5,076 nucleotides of DNA from Anaerolineales bacterium (GTDB lineage: Bacteria; Chloroflexota; Anaerolineae; 4572-78; NAK82): contig JAHELX010000497.1 in NCBI GenBank assembly GCA_024643945.1, forward strand, positions 1 through 5,076, in the 5' to 3' direction. Of this stretch, positions 1 through 5,076 are shown one piece after another. The translations under genes were made by a program, and so were the position numbers. The notes below the pieces were generated by a model that searched no databases, had not been told where the DNA came from, and saw only the letters and a program-made list of their open reading frames with translations. Positions within the stretch are counted from its first letter, which is position 1. Every line of letters begins with the position of its first letter.

Positions 1-3000
1 CTTCTCGGTGGGCATCGGCGTGGTGTGCAGGGGTTGAAGCCTGGCGGCGCGCGCCGCGGCCATTCGCACCAACTCTTTGGCCTTTTGTGTCGCAGCGTCC
101 CAGTCGTGCGAGTGCACCCAGGAGCATTGGTTGCGGATATTGGCCATCTCGAACAGATACGGGTTCAGTCCGGCCGCCCGGATGCTACTCTGAAATAGCG
201 GCTCGTGGGTCAGCGGCGTGCAAGAAGCCACGACCACCCGGTTTGCTCCCAACTCCTTGACTTTCTCCGTGATGTGGGCGATGCTGTCCTGGGAACAGGT
301 ATACAGATTGTGCTCGGCGTGGATGACGTGGGGCAGTGTTTGGGCATACTCGGTCACCTGGGGCACATCAAGGAAGCCGCCGATGTTGCTCCCGCAGTGA
401 CAGACGAAAATGGCGATCCGCGGCTCTTCCTGTGCCACTTCCCGTTCTGGCGGATACTCTACCCTTTGGGTCAGTGTACCGCGTGCGGGTGCCAGCAACT
501 CGCCAGCAGCGGCGGCTGCCCCACTTGCCTCGACCACCGACTCCGGGATATCCTTCGGCTCCCGGAAAGGCCCCACGGCGTAGATACCGGGCCGACTCGT
601 TTGCAAGGGATCGAACTGTACAGTATGGCAAAAGCCGTAGTCATCCAGCTCAATCCCCAATTTGCGCCCCAATTCGCGCACGCTCTCCGACATCTCCATC
701 CCGACCGAGAGAACCACCATGTCGAATTCTTCGGTTATGATGGCAGCCCCCAGCCCCTTCGCAGGAGCGTAGCGCACAATCAGGTTCTTTGTCGCCGGGT
801 CCTCCTTCACCGACGAGATTCGGCAGCGGGTGTATTGGATGCCGTATTTTTCGCGCGCCCGGCGATAGTATGCCTCGTAGCCTTTGCTGAAAGCGCGCAT
901 ATCCATCATAAAGATGTGAACTTCGGTATCGGGCTCGTGCTCGATGGCCATGATGGCCTCTTTGGCGGCATACATACAGCAAACAGCCGAGCAGTAGTCG
1001 TGTGATTGGTCGCGAGAGCCGACACATTGTAAGAAGGCGATTTTCTTCGGCGTGCGGCCATCTGATGGGCGCTTGACGTGGCCCATCGTGGGGCCGGAGG
1101 CGCTCAACAGCCGCTCGAATTGCAGCGAGGTGACTACGTTGGGGTAACGTCCCCAGCCGTATTCTTCTGAAAGCTCCGCCCGGTAAACCTGGTAGCCGGG
1201 AGCCATGATGATCGCGCCGACGTCGAGTTTGCGTATCTGCTCCAGCATATCGTGGTTAATCGCTCCCACACCGCATTGGTACCAGCAGCTCAGGCACTCG
1301 GAGCAGATGCCACAGGCCAGGCAGCGAGCCGCTTCGGTCTGGGCCAACTCGGGCGTGTACCCGGTTTCGACCTCGGAAAATCCCTTGACTCGTTCTTCCG
1401 CCGGCAACTCGGGCATAGGCACACGCGGAGTGATCTTAATCTCGCCACGCTGCATCCGCTCGTCCAGTTCTGACTGGGCCAGCTTGACTACCGGCAGATC
1501 GGGGCGAGGCTTCGGCTCCAGCGCCTCGCCGCGCAAGTAGCGGTGAATCGACTCAGCGCACTGATGCCCGCTGGCCACCGCTTCGATGACGAAAGCGGTG
1601 CCGCTCACACTGTCGCCGGCGGCGAAGACACCCGGCCGGGTAGCAGCGAAGGTGTTGGGGTTGACGGCGATGGTTCGACGCTGCGTCAGCCCCACCCCGG
1701 CGTCGTCGGGAATGAAGGCGAGACCAGCTCGCTGACCTACGGAGAAGATGACCACCTCGGCAGGCAGCACATGCTCCGAACCTTCCACTACGTCCAGCGA
1801 CAGCCGCCCCTGGTCATCGAACTCAAAATGGGCCACGCGCTGGCACTCCACACCGGCGACCTGTCCATCGCCATTGCCCACGACCCTCAGGAAAGTGCGG
1901 TCGTTGTGGATGACGATGCCTTCGTCCAGCGCGGCCTGGATCTCCCACTCGTGCGACGGCATGTTGTGGCGGCCCTCCAGGCAGGCCATATGAACCTCGC
2001 TCGCCCCAAGGCGGACTGCCGTTCGAGCCACATCAATCGCCACGTTGCCGCCACCCAGCACCAGCACTCGTTTGCCCCCGACCAGGGACGGGGGATCAGC
2101 GGTCAGGGGATCAGGACTCAGGGAATCAGGAACCTGGGAATTCTGGTGAGCAATTTCGCCCGGATTCCCTGAGTCCTGATCCCCTGATCCCGGATTCCCT
2201 GAGTCCCTACCCCTCAACTCCGCCAGCCGGACATCGCGCAGGAACTGGGTATTGATCAGCACCCCCTCCAGGTCGTTGCCGGGGATAGGTAGCCGAATCC
2301 CCTCGTGCGCTCCTACAGCGATGAGTACTGCTCTGAAGCCTTCGTCGAAGATGTCGTCCAGGTTTTCGACGATGGTGTTCAAGCGCAGCTCGACGCCCAG
2401 GTCGATGATGTCTTGCACCTCTCGATCTACGATCCGACTGGGCAGACGATATTCGGGCACACCTACCCGCAGCATGCCGCCCGCCACCGGCAGCGCCTCG
2501 AAGACCGTAACCGGATACCCCAACTTGCATAGATCCTGGGCCGTGGTGAGCCCGCAGGGCCCGGCCCCGATGATGGCCACGCGCTCGTCGTAGCGGCGGG
2601 AGACTGGCTCGGGCGGGATGCGCGGCTGGGCGTATACCGTGTCGGTCACAAATCGCTTGAGAGCGTGGATGTTAATAGGATCATCCACCTTGCCCCGATT
2701 GCAGGCGTCCTCGCAGCGGTGGTTGCAGATACGCCCGCAAATGCCGGGGAAGGGGTTGTCTTCCTTGATGACGCGCAGCGCATCCTCAAAGCGGCCCTCG
2801 CGGATGAGGGCGATATAGCCCTGCGCCCGTTGATGAGCAGGGCAGGCATCGCGGCAGGCGGCGATGCCCCGCTTTTCGATAGCGTAGGCGTTGGGGATGG
2901 CCTGGGGGTAAAGCTTGTGGGCCGCCCGCTGTTGCGCCAGTCCCTCGTCAAAACGGCCGGGGATAACCACAGGACAGACATCGGCGCATTCGCCACAGCC

Positions 3001-3351
3001 GGTACACTTGTCCACATCAATGTAACGGGCATGGGTGCGCACCGTGACCGCGAAGTCTCCCGCGCTACCCTTCAGGCCGACCAGCTCACTGTCAGTCAGG
3101 ATCTCAATGTTGAGATGTCGGCCTGTCTCAACCAGCTTGGGCGAGATGGTGCACATGGCGCAGTCGTTGGTGGGGAAGGTCTTGTCCAGTTGCGCCATGT
3201 GACCGCCGATAGCCGACTTCTTCTCGACCAGGTACACTTTGTAGCCGGCTTCCGCCAGGTCCAGCGACGCCTGCATACCGGCGATACCGCCCCCGACGAC
3301 CATAACGGCGCCGACTACATTCCCATTTTTCCCGTGACCGTTGCCAGTCAT
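1..3351 (-). CDS. hdrA: HdrA-like flavoprotein with an internal GltD/NfnB-type NADPH oxidoreductase module and the start of a second HdrA unit (3' end beyond the left edge)
   Basis: The frame is open from ATG 3351 to base 1: 1117 residues with no stop. Domains in order: HdrA FAD fold (GGGIAG 20-25; DCAMCTISPKL 63-73); ferredoxin cluster CTGCGECADVCP (Cys 116, 119, 122, 126); GltD/NfnB-like Fe-S domain (Cys 166, 170, 205, 209, 213, 217); FAD fold GAGPCG 262-267 and VPEYRLP 298-304; NAD(P)H fold GGGNVAID 433-440; second FAD motif GVFAAGDS 574-581; six-Cys segment 677-693; the rest of the HdrA flavin fold (FLQCVGSRD 773-781, YCSAVCC 786-792, GIYAVGPFREPKDIPES 922-938); then the Cys-rich domain that is normally N-terminal in HdrA (CHCGSNI 984-990, LYTCSQD 1016-1022, ASCTPLTHEPLF, ANIRNQCSWVHSH). 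A second HdrA flavin domain probably follows outside the window. Residues about 383-421 come from a repeat insert. The ATG is the first possible start: an in-frame TAG lies at 3387-3385, and GGGGGAAG (3363-3356) is the ribosome binding site. The likely role is electron transfer or bifurcation involving NAD(P)H, with MvhD as partner; the reaction itself is inferred. Confidence 0.93.
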   Translation of the reverse strand, partial: MTGNGHGKNGNVVGAVMVVGGGIAGMQASLDLAEAGYKVYLVEKKSAIGGHMAQLDKTFPTNDCAMCTISPKLVETGRHLNIEILTDSELVGLKGSAGDFAVTVRTHARYIDVDKCTGCGECADVCPVVIPGRFDEGLAQQRAAHKLYPQAIPNAYAIEKRGIAACRDACPAHQRAQGYIALIREGRFEDALRVIKEDNPFPGICGRICNHRCEDACNRGKVDDPINIHALKRFVTDTVYAQPRIPPEPVSRRYDERVAIIGAGPCGLTTAQDLCKLGYPVTVFEALPVAGGMLRVGVPEYRLPSRIVDREVQDIIDLGVELRLNTIVENLDDIFDEGFRAVLIAVGAHEGIRLPIPGNDLEGVLINTQFLRDVRLAELRGRDSGNPGSGDQDSGNPGEIAHQNSQVPDSLSPDPLTADPPSLVGGKRVLVLGGGNVAIDVARTAVRLGASEVHMACLEGRHNMPSHEWEIQAALDEGIVIHNDRTFLRVVGNGDGQVAGVECQRVAHFEFDDQGRLSLDVVEGSEHVLPAEVVIFSVGQRAGLAFIPDDAGVGLTQRRTIAVNPNTFAATRPGVFAAGDSVSGTAFVIEAVASGHQCAESIHRYLRGEALEPKPRPDLPVVKLAQSELDERMQRGEIKITPRVPMPELPAEERVKGFSEVETGYTPELAQTEAARCLACGICSECLSCWYQCGVGAINHDMLEQIRKLDVGAIIMAPGYQVYRAELSEEYGWGRYPNVVTSLQFERLLSASGPTMGHVKRPSDGRTPKKIAFLQCVGSRDQSHDYCSAVCCMYAAKEAIMAIEHEPDTEVHIFMMDMRAFSKGYEAYYRRAREKYGIQYTRCRISSVKEDPATKNLIVRYAPAKGLGAAIITEEFDMVVLSVGMEMSESVRELGRKLGIELDDYGFCHTVQFDPLQTSRPGIYAVGPFREPKDIPESVVEASGAAAAAGELLAPARGTLTQRVEYPPEREVAQEEPRIAIFVCHCGSNIGGFLDVPQVTEYAQTLPHVIHAEHNLYTCSQDSIAHITEKVKELGANRVVVASCTPLTHEPLFQSSIRAAGLNPYLFEMANIRNQCSWVHSHDWDAATQKAKELVRMAAARAARLQPLHTTPMPTEK
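2091..2207. repeat. 117-bp in-frame insert of 15-bp repeat units in two opposite orientations
   Basis: Plus-strand units of 15 bp run from 2091 to 2150: ggggatcagcggtca, ggggatcaggactca, gggaatcaggaacct, gggaattctggtgag. The same family reads on the minus strand from 2207 down to 2155: gggaatccgggatca (2199-2185), ggggatcaggactca (2184-2170, identical to plus unit 2106-2120) and gggaatccgggcgaa (2169-2155). The block is 117 bp, exactly 39 codons, and a 15-bp period keeps the frame. It is translated as a Pro/Gly/Ser/Asp/Asn-rich stretch (residues about 383-421) containing DSGNPG twice, ten residues apart, followed by pentad-like VPDSL-SPDPL-TADPP. It lies just before the NAD(P)H-binding motif of the GltD-like module, where relatives have only a short loop. 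It is probably an exposed disordered loop. Confidence 0.88.
2103..2187. repeat. 25-bp perfect inverted repeat with a 35-base loop, inside coding sequence
   Basis: Bases 2103-2127 are the exact reverse complement of 2163-2187; the 35 bases between (2128-2162) form the loop. Pairing breaks at 2102/2188 and at 2128/2162. The arms arise because the same 15-bp unit family is present in both orientations. An 18-bp direct repeat (2159-2176 and 2189-2206, period 30) overlaps the right arm. The transcript could fold into a long hairpin in the middle of the gene. There is no U-tract and translation continues through it, so it is not a terminator. Confidence 0.9.
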
Positions 3352-3355
3352 ATAA

Positions 3356-3363
3356 CTTCCCCC
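3356..3363 (-). promoter_or_regulatory. Ribosome binding site of the long hdrA-like gene (GGGGGAAG)
   Basis: GGGGGAAG lies four bases before ATG 3351, with the GGGGG core about seven bases away. It is G-rich rather than a standard AGGAGG and needs a G-U pair with the usual anti-SD, but the position is right. It supports ATG 3351 over the internal ATG at 3303. Confidence 0.6.
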
Positions 3364-3424
3364 AGGACGATTACTTTCCCACTGCTATTACTGTCTCCCG
3401 ACGTACGCCAGTGGAGCAGGCGGG

Positions 3425-3877
3425 CTATGAGATAGGCTTGGTCGAAACTCTTCCCGTGATGTAGTTTTCGAGTTGCTCGATCATAAACTCTTGGTGAGAC
3501 ATGATTGCCTTGACTACATCCCCAATCGAAATGATGCCGATCAACTGGTTGTTCTCAACCACAGGAAGGTGCCGCACTCGCTTGTTGGTCATCAGCGCCA
3601 TACATTCATCGCTAGTCTGATCAGGACGGACGTATACTACTTTTTCGGTCATGATCTCCCGGACGGGCGTGTCCTTGGACGTTTTCCCTTTGAGGATGAC
3701 CTTTCTGGCGTAGTCTCGCTCCGACAGAATGCCCACCAGGTTGCCGGCCTCGGTCACCAGCACGGCTCCCACATTCTTGTCGGCCATCAGTTTGAGTGCA
3801 TCGTACACCGAATCATCCGGCGCAACGGACCAGATGTCATATCCTTTGGCTCGCAACAGCTCCCTGACAGTCTTCAT
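3425..3877 (-). CDS. Tandem CBS-domain protein, probable nucleotide-sensing regulator
   Basis: This is a 150-residue soluble protein made almost entirely of two CBS domains, which pair to bind adenine nucleotides such as AMP, ATP or NAD-type ligands. CBS1 covers about residues 8-62 and contains GAVLVTEAGNLVGILSERD. CBS2 covers about 72-128, with REIMTEKV, the RHLPVV core (102-107) and GIISIGD. Both carry the S-x-x-D phosphate/ribose motif (S52-D55 and S117-D120), so both sites look intact. No enzyme, DNA-binding or membrane domain is attached. A short helical tail rich in Glu/Gln follows. The ATG at 3877 is preceded by AGGGGGG (3888-3882), a G-run ribosome binding site. The gene lies 100 bases after mvhD and 73 bases before the long hdrA-like gene, in the same orientation. 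Its place among electron-transfer genes suggests it senses energy or nucleotide state for the complex; that is inference. The fold assignment is secure, the ligand unknown. Confidence 0.9.
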   Translation of the reverse strand: MKTVRELLRAKGYDIWSVAPDDSVYDALKLMADKNVGAVLVTEAGNLVGILSERDYARKVILKGKTSKDTPVREIMTEKVVYVRPDQTSDECMALMTNKRVRHLPVVENNQLIGIISIGDVVKAIMSHQEFMIEQLENYITGRVSTKPIS

Positions 3878-3881
3878 AATT

Positions 3882-3888
3882 CCCCCCT
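3882..3888 (-). promoter_or_regulatory. Ribosome binding site of the CBS-domain gene (AGGGGGG)
   Basis: AGGGGGG ends four bases before ATG 3877. It is the same G-run style as the site in front of the long hdrA-like gene. On the coding strand a small stem (CCTAT/ATAGG, arms at 3898-3894 and 3890-3886, three-base loop) overlaps its 5' side and might partly hide it, but five pairs is weak. The 100-base gap upstream (3878-3977) shows no convincing promoter or terminator. Confidence 0.55.
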
Positions 3889-3977
3889 ATCTTATAGGTC
3901 AATCGTTTCTCCCTGACCCTACTGTTTCCTGGTACTTCAAAAGAGCACGAGTTCGACTGGGCGACCAATTGTGTTAA

Positions 3978-4451
3978 TCAGTCTTTTCCCAGAGGTACTC
4001 TGACCTCCTCCTTGAGCGGATTCGGTCCCAGTGCACGAATTCGCTCCGTCATCTCCTCTGCGTGGCGGGCGAAGGTGGCCCCCATGCCGCCGGAGACGAA
4101 GAAAATGTCCAGCCGCTCACCGCCCAATCCGATTTCGTCCAGCAGCTTCTTGGCCCGCTCCACCCGTGCCTTACCGCGCTCGTTGCCTCGCACATGGTGG
4201 CAGTTTCCGATGGGACATCCCACCACATATACCCCGTCGGCGCCTTGCTCGAAGGCTTTCAAGATGTAGCCCACGTCGGTTTTGCCGGTGCATGGTAGAC
4301 GGACCAGCCTGACGTTGGGCGGGTATTGCAGGCGCAACGAGCCGGCCGTGTCGGCGCTCATATAGCCGCAGTAGATGCAGGTGAAGACGGTGATTTCGGG
4401 TTCGAAAGTTGTATCATGTCCGTTGCCGTTCACGATGTCTCTAATCTCCAA
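3978..4451 (-). CDS. mvhD: MvhD/FlpD-type hydrogenase iron-sulfur subunit
   Basis: This is a 157-residue protein of the MvhD family, close to the usual length of about 140. The family carries a [2Fe-2S] cluster and passes electrons between HdrA and a hydrogenase or formate dehydrogenase. Visible cysteines are C25-x2-C28 near the N terminus, C54 in LPCTGKTD, and C79/C84 in GCPIGNCHH. The core QYPPNVRLVRLPC, then EQGADGVYVVGC, is diagnostic. It follows hdrA after 4 bases, the order expected of partners. The start is uncertain. TTG 4451 is the longest option, but AGGAG (4457-4453) lies only one base before it. GTG 4433, with AGAG (4442-4439) five bases ahead, is an equally good choice and removes six non-conserved residues. 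An ATT at 4445 has ideal spacing but would be a very rare initiator. The stop is TGA at 3980-3978. No MvhA/MvhG hydrogenase gene is in view, so the partner could be another dehydrogenase. Confidence 0.92.
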   Translation of the reverse strand: MEIRDIVNGNGHDTTFEPEITVFTCIYCGYMSADTAGSLRLQYPPNVRLVRLPCTGKTDVGYILKAFEQGADGVYVVGCPIGNCHHVRGNERGKARVERAKKLLDEIGLGGERLDIFFVSGGMGATFARHAEEMTERIRALGPNPLKEEVRVPLGKD

Positions 4452-4456
4452 TCTCC
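4443..4456 (-). repeat. GGAGATT tandem duplication across the mvhD ribosome binding site and start
   Basis: On the coding strand GGAGATT occurs twice in a row (4456-4450 and 4449-4443), followed by a degenerate third copy beginning AGAGA. The first copy overlaps the hdrA TAG stop and forms the AGGAG Shine-Dalgarno core (4457-4453). The second copy contains the end of the TTG candidate start and another GGAG. The duplication is the reason the mvhD start is ambiguous. Confidence 0.75.
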
Positions 4457-5076
4457 TATACTACAGCCCATGCTCCCAACCCCTGGGCGAGTATCTGCTG
4501 GTCAGTGTAGTTCAAAAGCTGGATAGCTTTAGCCGGACACTCGCCGGTGCAGGTGCCGCACCCCTGGCACAGCGCCGGGTCAATGCTGGCGGCGCCTATG
4601 ATATTACCTACCCCGGCTTGCCCCGGCTGAATTTGCGGGATGCCAAAGGGACAGCTTCGCACACAGGTGAGGCAGCCCACGCACTTCGACTGGTCCACTA
4701 CGGCCACACTCCCGCCGATATAGAGGGGCTGCTTGGACAGGATGGTAATGGCCCGCCCCGCTGTGGCCTGAGCATGCGCGATGGTCTCTTCAATGAATTT
4801 GGGGTAATGCGCCATACCGGCTACAAAAACCCCCTCGGCCATAAAGTCCATCGGGCGCATCTTGAGATGCGCTTCCATGAAGAATCCTTCGCTGGAGAGA
4901 GGTACACCCAAGGTCCGGGCCAACTCTGCCGTCCCGGCTGAGGGGACGATGGCCATGTTCAGAACCAGCAGGTCGGGCTCAAAGGTTAGCGTTTGCTTCA
5001 GAACTGGTTCCTGCACGGCCACCCGCAGTCGCCCCCCCTCTATCCCCCCCGCCGGGGGGGAGGAAAAGGGGAACCC
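4456..5076 (-). CDS. hdrA: HdrA-like FAD/iron-sulfur oxidoreductase, C-terminal part (5' end beyond the right edge)
   Basis: This is the last 206 residues of a CoB-CoM heterodisulfide reductase subunit A-like protein, a cytoplasmic flavoprotein that splits or relays electrons between iron-sulfur partners. The frame is open to the right edge and stops at TAG 4458-4456. Numbered from the edge, residues 33-110 are the end of the thioredoxin-reductase-like FAD fold. They include LLVLNMAIVP and GVFVAGMAHYPKFIEET, which are HdrA signatures. Two ferredoxin motifs follow: CVGCLTCVRSCP (Cys 132, 135, 138, 142) and CQGCGTCTGECP (170, 173, 176, 180), enough for two [4Fe-4S] clusters. The GTG at 5022 is not the real start, because homology to HdrA and the open frame continue upstream. 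Residues 1-15 (Gly/Pro/Ser/Phe-rich) come from a low-complexity DNA insert listed separately. The stop lies 4 bases before the next gene, so the two are probably translationally coupled. The family is clear; the true substrate is not. Confidence 0.93.
   Translation of the reverse strand, partial: GFPFSSPPAGGIEGGRLRVAVQEPVLKQTLTFEPDLLVLNMAIVPSAGTAELARTLGVPLSSEGFFMEAHLKMRPMDFMAEGVFVAGMAHYPKFIEETIAHAQATAGRAITILSKQPLYIGGSVAVVDQSKCVGCLTCVRSCPFGIPQIQPGQAGVGNIIGAASIDPALCQGCGTCTGECPAKAIQLLNYTDQQILAQGLGAWAVV
5031..5076. repeat. G/C-homopolymer low-complexity insert with a C7-GCC-G7 hairpin, inside hdrA, cut by the window edge
   Basis: Seven C (5032-5038), then seven C (5044-5050), GCC, seven G (5054-5060) and more G-runs to the edge. 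C 5044-5050 can pair with G 5054-5060 around a three-base loop. On the coding strand the G-runs at 5050-5044 and 5038-5032 are close enough to consider quadruplex-like structure. The hdrA frame passes straight through without a stop, giving GFPFSSPPAGGIEGG just before the recognisable HdrA sequence LRVAVQEPVL. The composition is unlike the rest of the gene, which suggests an inserted simple repeat tolerated as a surface loop. Its full extent lies beyond the edge. Confidence 0.7.

Noticed and set aside
205..1005. 266-codon open frame on the plus strand, and the other long plus-strand frames across 1-3435
   Set aside because: They lie opposite the HdrA/GltD-like gene, whose minus-strand frame has recognisable motifs throughout. 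The plus-strand translations show no family features and are Arg/His/Pro-rich shadows.
2103..2187. Inverted repeat as a rho-independent terminator or gene boundary
   Set aside because: There is no T-tract and the GltD-like domain continues in the same frame on both sides, so the gene is not split here.
2091..2207. CRISPR array
   Set aside because: Units are 15 bp, contiguous, without spacers and present in both orientations.
3379..3414. CCACTG/CAGTGG inverted repeat in the gap before the long gene
   Set aside because: Six pairs around a 24-base loop is within chance and no T-run follows.
3878..3977. Promoter for the CBS gene (TTGACC and TATAAG on the minus strand)
   Set aside because: The two hexamers are directly adjacent instead of about 17 bases apart, and no other matching pair was found.
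4375..4941. 188-codon plus-strand frame opposite hdrA
   Set aside because: It is antisense to two clear ferredoxin motifs and the HdrA flavin fold, and its translation resembles nothing recognisable.

Overview
The window holds part of one minus-strand gene cluster for flavin-based electron transfer, built from heterodisulfide reductase (HdrA) type modules. It reads from the right edge to the left edge: the 3' end of an hdrA gene, an mvhD-type hydrogenase iron-sulfur subunit gene, a small tandem-CBS-domain gene, and a very long hdrA-like gene that runs off the left edge after 1117 codons. All four genes point the same way and the gaps are 4, 100 and 73 bases. No RNA gene, transposase, CRISPR array or plus-strand gene could be supported. 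The many open plus-strand frames are shadows of the GC-rich minus-strand genes.

The long gene (3351 to 1) is the centrepiece. It starts as an HdrA flavoprotein (FAD fold plus first ferredoxin cluster). It is then interrupted by about 500 residues resembling the NADPH-dependent glutamate synthase small subunit (GltD/NfnB type), and resumes the distal half of the HdrA flavin fold. It then begins a second HdrA with the Cys-rich domain that is normally N-terminal. The likely picture is an electron-transfer or bifurcation complex in which MvhD links HdrA to a partner and the GltD-like module adds an NAD(P)H site. No HdrB, HdrC, hydrogenase or formate dehydrogenase gene is visible, so the partner substrates cannot be named from this window.

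Three unrelated low-complexity repeats lie in or at the edge of coding sequence. (1) A 117-bp insert in the long gene is made of 15-bp units in two opposite orientations, with a 25-bp perfect inverted repeat; it is read in frame as a Pro/Gly/Ser/Asp-rich loop. (2) A G/C-homopolymer hairpin sequence is read in frame inside hdrA at the right edge. (3) A GGAGATT tandem duplication sits across the mvhD ribosome binding site and start. Frame-preserving repeats entering conserved enzymes are the most unusual feature here.

Organism: an anaerobic bacterium or archaeon with a fairly high GC genome. The HdrA/MvhD set is typical of strict anaerobes. The simple-repeat families and the HdrA/GltD hybrid suggest Chloroflexota (Anaerolineae-like), but this is a guess from general memory and nothing in the window proves it.
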